Source: CADEDH01 sp047974625 (GTDB taxonomy: Bacteria; Actinomycetota; Acidimicrobiia; Acidimicrobiales; SZUA-35). From it: a stretch of DNA of 64,000 nt. The notes under the pieces are model-generated. The model searched no databases and had not been told where the DNA came from. It was given only the letters and a program-made list of their open reading frames with translations. The stretch spans positions 62,001-126,000 of the forward strand of contig JBKECK010000054.1 in NCBI GenBank assembly GCA_047974625.1, in the 5' to 3' direction. Made by a program: the position numbers and the translations under genes. Shown one piece after another: positions 8,692-18,011 of this stretch (within the stretch, counting starts at the first letter, position 1; every line of letters begins with the position of its first letter).

Positions 8692-8743
8692 GCGCCGATC
8701 AACACCGTCGGTCGGTGCCTGATGATCAGAACGGATACCCGGC

Positions 8744-9817
8744 ATGTGTGACGACCACGGCGATCACGATCACCACGAGGCCGAGCAGGCCGCACCCCGC
8801 TCCCTGGCCGGCGACGCCGTCGACCCGATCGGTCTGGAACCGGTAGACGAGGTCAGCGTCACGATGCTGGTCGACAACGTCTACGACGGGCTCCTGGCCG
8901 GCGACGAGGTTGCCCGGCGGCGTGGGGTGATGGCGGTGGCCCCCACGGCGTCGGCGGTCATGACCGCGGGCACGACCCTGCCCGGCCTGATCGCCGAACA
9001 CGGCTTCTCGGCCCTGGTCACGGTCCGGCGGGGTGAGGTCTCCCACACCCTCCTGTTCGACACCGGTGTGTCCCCCATCGGGATGAGCCACAATATGGAG
9101 CGGCTCGGGGTGGATCCGGGCGACATCGAGGTCACCGTGCTCAGCCACGGCCACTTTGACCACGCCGGCGGCCTCGAGGGTTTGACAGCGATGCGGCGCG
9201 GCACCGGTCTACCCATCATTGTCCACCCGTTGGTGTGGAGCCGGCGGCGGGTGGCCATACCGGGTTTGCCGGAGATGGAGCTGCCGACGGTGTCGAAAAG
9301 GGCCCTGGAACAGGAGGGCCTCGAGGTGATAGAGCGGCGTCAACGGTCCCTGCTGCTGGACGGCTCGGTGCTGATCACCGGCGAGGTCGACCGGACCACC
9401 GACTACGAGACGGGGATGCCCTTCCACGAGCGCCACGGCGACGACGGCTGGGAGCCGGATCCGCTGATCCTCGACGACCAGGCCCTGGTGGTGAACGTCC
9501 GGGACCGGGGCCTCGTGGTGCTGACCGGCTGCGGTCACGCCGGGGCGGTCAACATCGCCCGCTACGCCATGCGCCTCACCGGGGTCGATCAGCTCCACGC
9601 CATGCTCGGCGGATTCCACCTCAGCGGGCCGGCCTTCGAACCGATCATCGAGCCGACGGTCGCGGCGTTCGCCGCCCTCGACCCGGCCCTGCTGGTGCCC
9701 GCCCACTGCACCGGCTGGAAGGCCCAGCACCGCTTCGCCGCCGAGCTCACCGACGCCTTCGCCCCCAATTCGGTGGGTACCACCTACACTCTGGCCGCGG
9801 TGCCGGCGGCAGCGTGA
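8744..9817 (+). CDS. Metallo-beta-lactamase-fold hydrolase
   Basis: The 357-residue protein carries the zinc motif SHGHFDHAGG (about residue 131), a downstream ligand histidine in LTGCGHAG and another in PAHCTGWK. This arrangement resembles the MBL subgroup related to dihydropteroate-type synthases. The extreme N-terminus is histidine/acid-rich (MCDDHGDHDHH), a possible metal-binding tail. Residues 45-95 carry a divergent segment before the fold proper. The gene is downstream of the sulfatase in the same direction, perhaps co-transcribed. The substrate is unknown. Confidence 0.8.
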   Translation: MCDDHGDHDHHEAEQAAPRSLAGDAVDPIGLEPVDEVSVTMLVDNVYDGLLAGDEVARRRGVMAVAPTASAVMTAGTTLPGLIAEHGFSALVTVRRGEVSHTLLFDTGVSPIGMSHNMERLGVDPGDIEVTVLSHGHFDHAGGLEGLTAMRRGTGLPIIVHPLVWSRRRVAIPGLPEMELPTVSKRALEQEGLEVIERRQRSLLLDGSVLITGEVDRTTDYETGMPFHERHGDDGWEPDPLILDDQALVVNVRDRGLVVLTGCGHAGAVNIARYAMRLTGVDQLHAMLGGFHLSGPAFEPIIEPTVAAFAALDPALLVPAHCTGWKAQHRFAAELTDAFAPNSVGTTYTLAAVPAAA

Positions 9818-9848
9818 GGGCCCCGGCCGGGTCCGGCACCCGCCACCG

Positions 9849-11069
9849 TCACAGGCAGGCGTAGACGGCGTCGAGAAGGGCCCGGTTGCGGGTGCTCTGC
9901 CAGCCGGGTCTGACCGCGTTCATGACGTATCCGAACCCGACCCCGGCGACCGGGTCGGCGAACCCGAGGGACCCGCCGGTACCGAAATGGCCGAAGGCGC
10001 CCGGGTTGGGGCCCAGGGGCCGGTCGGGGCGGGTGAGCTGGAAACCCAGACCGAAGGTGACGGTGCGCTGCAGGACCGGGCACCAGCCCACCGATTGGGC
10101 GGTGGTGGCCTCGGCCAGGACCGCCGGGTCGAGGACGGCTACCCCGCCGAGCCCGCCGATCCCGCCGAGCCGGCTCCCCCGGGCCAGGGCGGTGTACAGG
10201 CGGGCCACCCCGGCCGCGGTGGCGTGGAGGTTGGTGGACGGGACCTCGGCCGACCGCCACGACGGGGTGTTCACCACCCCCAGGCTGGAGTAGCCGGGTG
10301 GGTTGGTGTAGCCGAGCCTGACCATGTCGGGGTCGAGGTCGTCCCAGAGGTCCGGGCCGGTGTCCCCGGGTGTGGCGGTGCGGCCGCCCCCGTCCGACGC
10401 CCATACGACCTCGGCGCACCGGGCCTGTTCGAGCCCGGACAGACCCCAGACCAGCGGGGCCTCCAGGGGACCGGCCACGTCGTCCCGCAGCCATCGCCCC
10501 GGGCGACGGCCGTCCACCCGCCGGGCCAGCTCCCCCACCAGGTGGCCGAAGGTGTTGGTGTGGTAGGCGTGCCGGGTGCCCGGCTCCCACCACGGCTCGG
10601 TGGCGGCGACGGCGGCCGCCATGACCGGCCACTCCCACAGGTCCCCGTTGGTCAACGGCTCCCGCAGGGCCGGCACCCCCGCCCGGTGCGACAGGACATG
10701 CCGTACCGTCGCCCCCCGTTGGCCGGCCCGTAGCTCCGGCCAGTAGCGGTCGGCCCGGGTGTCGAGGTCGACGGCCCCGGCAGCCACCAGCTGGAGCAGG
10801 CGCAGGCCGATCAGGGGTTTGCCCACCGAGTAGGCGTTGACCAGGGTCGTCGCCTCCCACGGGTGGGTACGGGCCTCGTCGGCCCAGCCGCCCCACAGGT
10901 CGACGACGGTCCGGCCGTCGACGGTCACACAGCAGGCTGCTCCGAGCTCCCCGTCGGCGAAGTTGGCGGCGAAGGCGTCGACGACGGGCCTGAAGGCCGG
11001 ATCGTACCGACCGTCAATCGGTGTCGGGCCCTCTCCCGGCCCGGGTGGGCCCTCTCCCGGCTCAGCCAT
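9849..11069 (-). CDS. Serine beta-lactamase-like hydrolase (class C/EstB type)
   Basis: The 406-residue protein belongs to the penicillin-binding/beta-lactamase-related esterase family. The nucleophile motif is SVGK (S-x-x-K, near residue 81), followed by the Y-x-N equivalent YHTN and a late HFGTGG motif corresponding to KTG. There is no signal peptide, which favours an intracellular esterase over antibiotic resistance. Its start overlaps the end of the upstream acyl-CoA dehydrogenase by 8 nt, so they are an operon. The neighbour suggests hydrolysis of a carboxyl ester or lactone feeding into acyl-CoA metabolism, but that is inference. Confidence 0.85.
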   Translation of the reverse strand: MAEPGEGPPGPGEGPTPIDGRYDPAFRPVVDAFAANFADGELGAACCVTVDGRTVVDLWGGWADEARTHPWEATTLVNAYSVGKPLIGLRLLQLVAAGAVDLDTRADRYWPELRAGQRGATVRHVLSHRAGVPALREPLTNGDLWEWPVMAAAVAATEPWWEPGTRHAYHTNTFGHLVGELARRVDGRRPGRWLRDDVAGPLEAPLVWGLSGLEQARCAEVVWASDGGGRTATPGDTGPDLWDDLDPDMVRLGYTNPPGYSSLGVVNTPSWRSAEVPSTNLHATAAGVARLYTALARGSRLGGIGGLGGVAVLDPAVLAEATTAQSVGWCPVLQRTVTFGLGFQLTRPDRPLGPNPGAFGHFGTGGSLGFADPVAGVGFGYVMNAVRPGWQSTRNRALLDAVYACL

Positions 11070-12237
11070 GCTCGACGTCGGTCAGCAGCCGGCGGGCGAT
11101 CACCGTGCGCTGGATCTCGTTGGTGCCCTCGCCGATGCACAACAGGGGGGCGTCACGGTAGTAGCGCTCGAGGTGGTCCTCGGTGGAGTAGCCGTAGGCC
11201 CCGTGGATCCGTAGGGCGTCGGTGGCGTTCTCGAGCGCGGCCTCGGTGGCCACGAGCTTGGCCATGCCAGCCTCCAGGTCGCAGCGGCGACCGGCGTCCA
11301 GGGCGCCGGCCGCCTCCCGGGTCAGCAGCCGGGCCGACGCCACCCGGCACGCCATATCGGCCAACTTCAGCTGGATGGCCTGGTGCTGACCGATGGGGCG
11401 GCCCATGGTCTCCCGCACGTTGGCGTAGCGGAGCGAGGCCTGGAGGGCGGCGTCCGCCACCCCGACGCCCCGGGCGGCCACGTTGATCCGGCCCAGCTCC
11501 AGGCCGCCGAGCACCTGGGCCAGGCCCCGGCCCTCCTCGCCGCCCAGGAGCCGATCGGCGTCGACGACGGTGTCGGCGAACAGCAGCTCGACCGTGTCGA
11601 CCCCCTTGTAGCCGAGCTTGCCCAGCTTGCGGGGCACCGTGTACCCGTCGAGGTCCTTGCGGGCCAGCAGCACCGAGGTGCCCCGGGACCGGGGTTCGGC
11701 GTCGAGGTCGGACTTGACCAGCAGGGCGAGGCAGTTGCCGCGACCACCGTTGGTGATCCAGGTCTTGGTGCCGTTGACCACATAGGAGTCGCCGTCGCGG
11801 CGGGCCGTGGTGCGAATGGCCTGCAGGTCGGTGCCGCACGTCGGTTCGGTCAGGGCGAGGCCGCCCCGGAGCTCGCCGGCCGCCATGGCGGGCAGGAACC
11901 CGGTGCGCTGGGCGTCGGTGCCGAACCGGCTGATCAGGTGCGCCATCATCAGGTGCGAGTTGAGGACCCCGGTCAGCGACATCCACACGGCCGAGATCTG
12001 GGTCACGATCTCGGCGTAGACCGACGTCGGCAACCCCAACCCCCCGTAGGCCACCGGGATGGTGGCCCCGAACAGGCCGAACTCGCGCATCTGCTCGACC
12101 ATCGCGGTCGGGTACTCGTCGGCGTGTTCCAGCTCCAGCACGTTGGGCAGGACGTCACGGTCCAGCCATCGAGCCAGCACCGCCCGGAGCTGGTCGATCT
12201 CCTGGGCACTGGGGCCGACTGGGTCAGGTGCCGTCAT
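11062..12237 (-). CDS. Acyl-CoA dehydrogenase
   Basis: The 391-residue protein has the full acyl-CoA dehydrogenase pattern: LALTEPTCGTDLQAIRT and VNGTKTWITNGG in the beta domain, QHQAIQLKLADM in the FAD-binding helix, and the C-terminal GEGTNEIQR motif with the catalytic glutamate intact. This contrasts with the enzyme at 2745-3989, which lacks it. ATG 12237 was chosen because TAGGGT lies 7 nt upstream and the frame before it is not coding-like. It is translationally linked to the downstream hydrolase by an 8-nt overlap. Chain-length preference is not predictable. Confidence 0.9.
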   Translation of the reverse strand: MTAPDPVGPSAQEIDQLRAVLARWLDRDVLPNVLELEHADEYPTAMVEQMREFGLFGATIPVAYGGLGLPTSVYAEIVTQISAVWMSLTGVLNSHLMMAHLISRFGTDAQRTGFLPAMAAGELRGGLALTEPTCGTDLQAIRTTARRDGDSYVVNGTKTWITNGGRGNCLALLVKSDLDAEPRSRGTSVLLARKDLDGYTVPRKLGKLGYKGVDTVELLFADTVVDADRLLGGEEGRGLAQVLGGLELGRINVAARGVGVADAALQASLRYANVRETMGRPIGQHQAIQLKLADMACRVASARLLTREAAGALDAGRRCDLEAGMAKLVATEAALENATDALRIHGAYGYSTEDHLERYYRDAPLLCIGEGTNEIQRTVIARRLLTDVEHG

Positions 12238-12244
12238 GCCCCGC

Positions 12245-12250
12245 ACCCTA
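12245..12250 (-). promoter_or_regulatory. Putative -10 element TAGGGT, acyl-CoA dehydrogenase
   Basis: On the minus strand TAGGGT lies 7 nt before ATG 12237 with no Shine-Dalgarno sequence, suggesting leaderless expression. A clear -35 was not found. Confidence 0.5.
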
Positions 12251-12372
12251 GAGTCGGGGCCCCACCGGGCGGAAGTTGAGGCGCCGTGCACACAGCGGTG
12301 CACACCGCACCGGTGCGGACCGCCTGATGCCCGAGCGTGCACCGCCACCCGGTCGATCTATCGGAGGAGGAT

Positions 12373-12999
12373 CTATCGGATCTCGTGCTGGGCGGCGTAG
12401 CGGACCAGGTCGGCCTTGCGGGAGAGGTGGAGCTTGTCGAGGATGTTGCGCACGTGGTTCTCGACCGTCTTCGGTGCGATGAACAGCTCCTCGCCGATCT
12501 CCCGGTACGTGTGGCCCCGGGCCACATAGGAGAGGACCTCCCGTTCCCGGTCGGACAGGGCCCTGGTGCCCCCGGAGTCCTTGGCCAGTCGGCGGAACTC
12601 GCCAAGGACCAGGCCGGCCAAGGCCGGCGAGAACACCGCCTCTCCCCGGGCGGCCGCCCACAGCCACCGGCGTAGCTCGTCGGGCCCGGTCGACTTGAGC
12701 AGGTAGCCGTTGGCTCCGGCGCCCACGGCGTCGAGCAGGTCCCGTTCGGCCTCCGACACGGTGAGGATCACGATCGGCACCTCGGCCCCGCAGGTGGCGG
12801 CCACCTTGATCCCACCGCCGTTGGGCATGTGGAGATCGCACAGCACCAGATCGGGCTTGGTCGAGCGGATCACTCCGATGGCCTCGTCGGCGTCGCCGGC
12901 CTCGCCCACCACCAGAAACCGCTCGCCCAGGTCGGCTCGGAGGCCGGTGCGCCAGATCGGATGGTCGTCGCAGACCACGATCCGGACATGGTCGGCCAC
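12373..12999 (-). CDS. LuxR/NarL-family response regulator
   Basis: The 208-residue regulator has a receiver domain (VRIVVCDDHPIW; phosphoacceptor aspartate in LVLCDLHMP; lysine in YLLKS) and a C-terminal LuxR-type helix-turn-helix (LSDREREVLSYVARG...TVENHVRNIL). It is the partner of the kinase immediately upstream. GTG 12999 puts the receiver beta-1 strand at the usual distance from the N-terminus. GTG 13023, which would overlap the kinase stop as GTGA, is a plausible alternative adding eight residues. An 11-bp direct repeat (GATCTATCGGA) sits at and beyond the 3' end. Target genes are unknown. Confidence 0.85.
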   Translation of the reverse strand: MADHVRIVVCDDHPIWRTGLRADLGERFLVVGEAGDADEAIGVIRSTKPDLVLCDLHMPNGGGIKVAATCGAEVPIVILTVSEAERDLLDAVGAGANGYLLKSTGPDELRRWLWAAARGEAVFSPALAGLVLGEFRRLAKDSGGTRALSDREREVLSYVARGHTYREIGEELFIAPKTVENHVRNILDKLHLSRKADLVRYAAQHEIR

Positions 13000-13019
13000 G
13001 GCGTTCGCACCCCCGGAGT

Positions 13020-14258
13020 TCACGCCCCCGGTGTCTTCACCCACAATCGTACCTCCGTGCCTCGTCCGGGTCGGCTGGCCACCTCGGCCCGGCCGCCCAC
13101 CGCGTCCATCCGCTCCATGATGGACCGTCGCAGACCCTGTCCGGACCCATCGTGGCCCGGCCCGCTGCCGCTCCCGCGGACCGGGGGATCGAAGCCGCAT
13201 CCGTTGTCCTTGACCGACACGAACACACCAGGGCGGCCATTGGTGGGGCCACCAGGGCGGCCATCGGTGTCGTCGGGTTCGGCGTAGATGGTGACGGTGG
13301 CGGCCCCGGAGTGCTTGCCGGCGTTGTTCAACGCCTCGGTCACCGCTCCGGCCAGGGCGGTACGGGCCGGGGCCGGCGGTTCCTCCAGGTCCGGGGCCAG
13401 GACCACCTGCACCGTGAACCCGAACAGTTCCTCGGCCCGACGGGCGGCCGCCCGGATGAGGCGCCCCAGGTCCTCGTCGACCGGCACCGTAGGCCGGCCG
13501 AACAGGAACTCGCGGAGCTCGCGCTCCTGGTTGCGGGCCAGGGCGATCAGCTCGGCGTCGTCGGACCGGCGCTGGATCACGGCCAGGGTCTGGAGCACCC
13601 CGTCGTGCATGGTCCGGGCCAGCTCCTCCCGGGCCCGGAACCCGCCGATCTCGGTCTCGGCGTGCTCGAGCCGGGTGAACAGGTAGTAGGCGACCCAACC
13701 GGCCACGCTCATCAGCACCAGGCTGGAGATCCGCACCAAGCTCCACGGGCCGTCGTCGAACGGGATCCAGCCCACGTAGCGGGCCACGCCGAACCCGATC
13801 CCGGTGGCCACCGCGGCCGGTCCTCCACCGGCCAGGGCGACGGTGGCGATGAGGGCCACCGGGTACACCGTCGGCAGGGCCTGGGGGTGGGTGGCGTCGC
13901 CGTACACCCACACGTCGGCCAGGTAGAGGGCCACGACCACCACCATCTCGGCCAGGATGGCCGGCGGTCGCACCAGCAGGTCCGGTTGGCGCCGGTAGGC
14001 CAGGGTCAACCCGATGATGGTGACCGCCAGCAGGACGCACAGGGCCAGGCCGACCTCCGGGTGGACCACCGTCCCCCGACCCGACCCCCGGACGTTGCGG
14101 TCCCACACCTCGTAGGCGAACACCCCGATGGCCCACCCCCCGGCCAGCCAGCGGAAGACCAGCAGGCCCCGCAGGATGGTGTGGCGGGTGGGTGGGGTCA
14201 GGCGGGCCGGTCGCAACGGCCCCAGGCCGGGCACCACCGGTGGCCCCTCGGATCTCAT
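13020..14258 (-). CDS. NarL-type sensor histidine kinase
   Basis: The 412-residue membrane kinase has about five or six hydrophobic segments in residues 25-195, then a HisKA_3 dimerisation domain with the phospho-histidine in ARTMHDGVLQTL, and a HATPase_c domain (ALNNAGKHSG, VKDNGCGF, GLRRSIMERM). No extracytoplasmic sensor domain is evident, so it probably senses within the membrane. ATG 14258 overlaps the acyltransferase stop by 4 nt (ATGA). The order acyltransferase-kinase-regulator suggests the system monitors or controls an envelope modification made by the acyltransferase. Confidence 0.9.
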   Translation of the reverse strand: MRSEGPPVVPGLGPLRPARLTPPTRHTILRGLLVFRWLAGGWAIGVFAYEVWDRNVRGSGRGTVVHPEVGLALCVLLAVTIIGLTLAYRRQPDLLVRPPAILAEMVVVVALYLADVWVYGDATHPQALPTVYPVALIATVALAGGGPAAVATGIGFGVARYVGWIPFDDGPWSLVRISSLVLMSVAGWVAYYLFTRLEHAETEIGGFRAREELARTMHDGVLQTLAVIQRRSDDAELIALARNQERELREFLFGRPTVPVDEDLGRLIRAAARRAEELFGFTVQVVLAPDLEEPPAPARTALAGAVTEALNNAGKHSGAATVTIYAEPDDTDGRPGGPTNGRPGVFVSVKDNGCGFDPPVRGSGSGPGHDGSGQGLRRSIMERMDAVGGRAEVASRPGRGTEVRLWVKTPGA

Positions 14259-15589
14259 CGGACCTTTTGTAGCTGACCCCCGGGCCGGTGCAGCACCACC
14301 AGGTACGCGGCCAGCACCAGGCTGCAACCGACCACGATCCCCACCGGGGTCTGACTCGTCCATCCGAGCTTGACGGCCAGGCTCAGGGCTCCGGCCACCG
14401 CCAGCAGGGCGGGGTAGGACCAGCTGGTGGCCTCCCGGGGGGCGAGCAGGGTGGCCTGTTCCACCCGGGCCACCCGGCCGACCAGGCCGATCAGGATGAC
14501 GGTGGCCATGACCAGGAACGGGATCTTCTGGATCCACCAGGCCCCGGTACCCGCCGCGGCGGTGGGCAGGGCGCCGGTGGCGTAGAGCACGGCGCCGGCC
14601 GCGGCCGCGGCGGTGAAGTGCCACAGGTACACGCTCATGGCCACCGAGTTGGCCGCCACCGTCGTGGTCCACAGAGCGGGTCGACGATCGAACAGGCGGT
14701 TTACTGCGGGGGCGGCCGCGATGGCCAGGCCCGAGTAGCCGGTCCCGAACAGCATCAGGGCCAGCGACGGCGGGTAGGTGGGAGACAGGGCCCCGATGCC
14801 GGGGAAGTGGACCATGCTCACCGGGTAGGGGCCGACGGTCACGAGGGCGGCCGCGCCGGCCAGGGCGGCCACGGCCACCCCGGCCACCCGGCGGCCGGGG
14901 ACGATGAGCCCGTCCCGCCAGGCGAACCCGGCCACCTGGAACAGCAGCCAGCCGATCACCCAGTTGGCCTGGGGCAGCACGGAGGACACCACCGGCACGG
15001 CCAGGAACCGGAGCAGCTCCAAGGCCACGAACACACCGACCAGGCCGCCCACGAACCGGCGGGGGTTGCGGCGAAACGCCGGCAGGGTCCTCGGGGCGAT
15101 GGCGGTGTCGATGGTGTAGTTGGCGATGAACCACAGGGGGATGGCCGCGGCCCCGGCCGCGGCCATCCCGAGCGCCCCGACACCGAGGAGGCCGGTCACC
15201 GTCACGATGGCCAGCCAGACGGCGGCCAGCAGGGCCACCGGAGCGAACAGGCGGCGGAGCCGGGCCGAGACCCAGTCGTTGTCCCGACCCCCGTCCCGGT
15301 GGTGGGCGTCCAGGGAGGCGGCGCTGGCGTAGCCGCCCACCACGAAGAACAGGGGCATGACCTGGAGCAGCCAGGTGATCCAGGCCAGCTGGGGGGCGTC
15401 GGACAGGGCGTTGCCGGCGACGAGCCGGCTGTCGTGGCCAAGGCGCAGGTCGGCGGCCAGCCAGTGGCCGGCGGCCACCGCCAGCATGGCAACGGCCCGG
15501 TAGCCGTCGATGGCCCGGTTGCGGTCGGTCCTGGCCGCAGCGGCCAAGTTGCTGAGGGTGGTTGTGCTCATACCGGGATCGTCCGGCAT
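14255..15589 (-). CDS. Membrane acyltransferase (acyltransferase-3 family)
   Basis: The 444-residue polytopic protein has ten or more hydrophobic helices and the family's early motif RAIDGYRAVAMLAVAAGHW, whose histidine is the expected catalytic residue, plus VVGGYASAASL in the second helix. Members O-acylate cell-surface sugars, lipids or antibiotics at the membrane. ATG 15589 was chosen because GGAGG lies 7 nt upstream; the ATG six codons later has no such site. It is the first gene of an operon with a kinase (ATGA overlap) and response regulator, and is preceded by a terminator-like hairpin. Confidence 0.85.
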   Translation of the reverse strand: MPDDPGMSTTTLSNLAAAARTDRNRAIDGYRAVAMLAVAAGHWLAADLRLGHDSRLVAGNALSDAPQLAWITWLLQVMPLFFVVGGYASAASLDAHHRDGGRDNDWVSARLRRLFAPVALLAAVWLAIVTVTGLLGVGALGMAAAGAAAIPLWFIANYTIDTAIAPRTLPAFRRNPRRFVGGLVGVFVALELLRFLAVPVVSSVLPQANWVIGWLLFQVAGFAWRDGLIVPGRRVAGVAVAALAGAAALVTVGPYPVSMVHFPGIGALSPTYPPSLALMLFGTGYSGLAIAAAPAVNRLFDRRPALWTTTVAANSVAMSVYLWHFTAAAAAGAVLYATGALPTAAAGTGAWWIQKIPFLVMATVILIGLVGRVARVEQATLLAPREATSWSYPALLAVAGALSLAVKLGWTSQTPVGIVVGCSLVLAAYLVVLHRPGGQLQKVR

Positions 15590-15621
15590 CGGGCGCCCTC
15601 CGGGGATCCTGGGGATCCCCC

Positions 15622-15646
15622 AAAAACTCCTGGGGGGCTCCCCAGG
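15622..15646 (-). terminator. Intrinsic terminator of the amidase gene
   Basis: Read on the minus strand, CCTGGGG (15646-15640) and CCCCAGG (15635-15629) form a 7-bp stem with a 4-nt loop, followed by AG and five Ts. It sits just downstream of the amidase stop (15670) and before the acyltransferase ribosome-binding site. Confidence 0.7.
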
Positions 15647-15669
15647 GGTCCCGGTCGGGACTTAGCCCG

Positions 15670-17025
15670 TCACGGCGACAGGGCCGGGGTGGCCACGTGC
15701 CGGCCGGGGCGGGGTGCCGTCGGCCGGACCAGGTTGGCCACGGCCAGCAGGGCTTCGTCGGCCCCCACCGGGCCCTGGAGCTGGACGCCGACCGGCAGCC
15801 CCCCGTGCACCGTGGGGATCACGATCGACGGCTGGCCGGAGAAGTTGGCCAGACTATTGACGATGCCGCCTAAGCGGCCGTCGGACCCGGGGGACCCGTT
15901 GGGCCAGGCGGGCTGGTCGAGCACCGGGAGCAGGAGGGCGTCGAACCGATCGGTCCAGCGGGCGGCCCGGGTGGCGGCGTAGGCGATGGCGGCCTCGGCC
16001 CCAGCCGCGGCGGCCGGATCGAGATCCCGGCCCCGGGCGGCCGCCTCGAGCAGGACTGGGGAAACGTCGTCGGTGGTGGCCGGACGACCCAGACAGGACT
16101 CCAGCCAGCCCACCACGGCGGCCCGGTGGGCGGCGACCATGGTGGGGAGGCCCGCCCCCAGGGCTCGCCCGTAGGTCTCCAGGAACTCCGGGCCGATCAG
16201 ATCCACCTCGAATCCGGCCGCCCGGCACTCCCCGGCCACCAGGTCGAGGGCCTCGGTGACGCTCGGATCGACCTCGAGGCCGAATGGCATGGCCCCCAAT
16301 CGGGCGATCCGGCCGATCGTCACCCGGTCCGGGGTGGGACGGGCCACCGCCCCCAGCACACCCTGGAGGTCCCGGGCCGACCGGCCGAGCACGAAGTCGG
16401 TGTGGCTGTCCGACCGGGTCGTCAGCCCCCTCGGCGGCTGGGACGGGACCCGCCCGGCCGACGGTTTCAGGGTCAGGACCCCGCAACAACCGGCCGGGTA
16501 GCGCAGGGAGCCGGTGCTGTCCGAGCCGTGGGCCAGGGGCACGATGTCGGCGGCCACGGCGGCCGCCGACCCCCCGCTGGAGCCCCCCACCGTGCGCTCT
16601 GGAGCCCACGGGTTGCCGGTCGGGGGCGCGATCGGGGGTTCGGTGCTGATCCCCTGCATCAGCTCCGGTACGGCCGCCTTGCCGATGACCACGAACCCGA
16701 TCCCCTCCAATCGGCGGACCAGGTCGGTGGTGACGGTTGAGACGTGACCGGCCCGCTTCAGGCCGATGGTGCCCATCCACAAAGGGGCCCCGGCCAGTTC
16801 CTGACCGGCGTCCTTCAGCAGGATGGGCACCCCGGCGAACGGACCCGTGGCCGACCGGGCCCGTTCGAGGGCCCGGTCCGGGAACAGGGCGGTCACGCTG
16901 TAGAGGGCGGCCATCTCGAAGGCCCGGTCGAGGGCGGCCTCCACCAGGGCCGTGGCCGGGATGTCGCCCCGCCGTACCAGTTCCGCCTGGGCGGTGGCGT
17001 CCAGCTCCCACACCCGATCAGTCAT
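15670..17025 (-). CDS. Amidase-signature-family amidase
   Basis: The 451-residue cytosolic hydrolase shows the Ser-cisSer-Lys triad: the lysine in ILLKDAG (about residue 70), the glycine/serine-rich GGSSGGSAAAVAADIVP segment, and the nucleophile in DSTGSLRYPA. It would hydrolyse a linear carboxamide or act on a GatA-like substrate, but no GatB/GatC is present. ATG 17025 has GAGGA 8 nt upstream. The frame stays open about 90 codons further upstream with proline/arginine-rich sequence, including an ATG preceded by CAGTAT at 7 nt. That longer form is possible but unlike the family. Confidence 0.85.
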   Translation of the reverse strand: MTDRVWELDATAQAELVRRGDIPATALVEAALDRAFEMAALYSVTALFPDRALERARSATGPFAGVPILLKDAGQELAGAPLWMGTIGLKRAGHVSTVTTDLVRRLEGIGFVVIGKAAVPELMQGISTEPPIAPPTGNPWAPERTVGGSSGGSAAAVAADIVPLAHGSDSTGSLRYPAGCCGVLTLKPSAGRVPSQPPRGLTTRSDSHTDFVLGRSARDLQGVLGAVARPTPDRVTIGRIARLGAMPFGLEVDPSVTEALDLVAGECRAAGFEVDLIGPEFLETYGRALGAGLPTMVAAHRAAVVGWLESCLGRPATTDDVSPVLLEAAARGRDLDPAAAAGAEAAIAYAATRAARWTDRFDALLLPVLDQPAWPNGSPGSDGRLGGIVNSLANFSGQPSIVIPTVHGGLPVGVQLQGPVGADEALLAVANLVRPTAPRPGRHVATPALSP

Positions 17026-17348
17026 GGGTCGATCCTCGTGCTCCACCTCGGCCGCCGTGCCCGCGACCATAGGCGGACCGGGAGGCACCGACGAACCGGG
17101 GTGGACGGTTGCCGCCCGCCGCCGGCCTCGGGTCTGGCGGGGCCGGCGGTGTACCCGCAGGGTCCGGTGGCGGCGACGTTCGACAACCTCCCGGGGCCCT
17201 TCGACAACCTCGCCGGCCGGGCCCTCGGTGTCTTCGGGGCCGGGGGACGGCGGCGTCGGTTGAGGATCGTAGGTGTCGCCCATTCGGGTCATACTGGCAC
17301 AGTGATCGGGTTCGGAGTCGTTCTTGGGTACACCTTCCAAAACGACTC
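17026..17348. other. 323-bp intergenic region, no gene supported
   Basis: Only low-complexity frames are open here, the best being an in-frame 5' extension of the amidase. Near the left end of the regulator operon an 8-bp perfect inverted repeat (GAGTCGTT at 17315-17322, AACGACTC at 17341-17348; 18-nt loop) abuts the stop codon of the response regulator and may help end its transcript. A 12-bp direct repeat (minus-strand GAGGTTGTCGAA) occurs twice about 21 bp apart. Confidence 0.5.
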
Positions 17349-18011
17349 TCAGCCACCCGGGCGAACCAGCCCGTGCTCGTACGCGAAGACCACCGCCTGG
17401 ACCCGGTCGCGCAGGCCCAGCTTGGCCCGGATGTTGGAGACGTGGGTCTTGACCGTAGCCTCGCCGACGAACAGGGCTTCACCGATCTCGGCGTTGCTGC
17501 TGCCCCGAGCCAGTTGCTCCAGGACCTCCCGTTCCCGTTCGGTCAGCAGGTCCAGGGCCTCGGACCGGGGGGCGCCCGGGCCGGCGGCGGCGAACCGGGC
17601 GATGACCTGGCCGGTCACGGCCGGGTCGAGCAGCGACCGGCCGGACGCCACCACCCGGACGGCGTCGATGAGGTCCTCCGGTGGGGCCGTCTTCAGCAGG
17701 AAGCCGCTGGCGCCGGCCCGGAGGGCGTCGAAGAGGTAGTCGTCCCGTTCGAAGGTGGTGATGACGAGCACCTTGGCCTCGGCGCCGGCCGCCACCAGCT
17801 GCTCGGTGGCTCGGATACCGTCCATGTCCGGCATCTGGACGTCCATCAGCACCACGTCCGCCGGCTGGACGGACACCGCCTCGATCGCCTCGGCCCCGGT
17901 GGAGGCCTCGGCCACCACCTCGATATCGGGCTGATTATCGAGCAGGAGCCGGAACCCGGCCCGGATCATGGCCTGGTCGTCGGCGATCACCACTCGGATC
18001 AGTGTGGTCAT
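17349..18011 (-). CDS. LuxR/NarL-family response regulator
   Basis: The 220-residue regulator has a receiver (VIADDQAMIR; phosphoacceptor aspartate in VVLMDVQMPDMDG; lysine in FLLKTAPPEDL) and a LuxR helix-turn-helix (LTEREREVLEQLARGSSNAEIGE, VKTHVSNIRAKL). ATG 18011 overlaps the kinase stop as ATGA. It is the last gene of the lipoprotein-kinase-regulator operon. The protein resembles the large DesR/LiaR-like group common in actinomycetes. Its regulon is unknown; autoregulation of the operon is plausible but no operator is recognised. Confidence 0.92.
   Translation of the reverse strand: MTTLIRVVIADDQAMIRAGFRLLLDNQPDIEVVAEASTGAEAIEAVSVQPADVVLMDVQMPDMDGIRATEQLVAAGAEAKVLVITTFERDDYLFDALRAGASGFLLKTAPPEDLIDAVRVVASGRSLLDPAVTGQVIARFAAAGPGAPRSEALDLLTEREREVLEQLARGSSNAEIGEALFVGEATVKTHVSNIRAKLGLRDRVQAVVFAYEHGLVRPGG

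Noticed and set aside
13020..15623. Single 867-codon frame across the kinase and acyltransferase
   Set aside because: Only the part from 14258 encodes the kinase; the remainder is the wrong frame of the acyltransferase, which has its own overlapping gene.
17026..17298. Amidase N-terminal extension of about 90 codons
   Set aside because: It is Pro/Arg-rich and unlike amidases, whereas ATG 17025 has a good ribosome-binding site; the CAGTAT hexamer before the upstream ATG is noted but not decisive.
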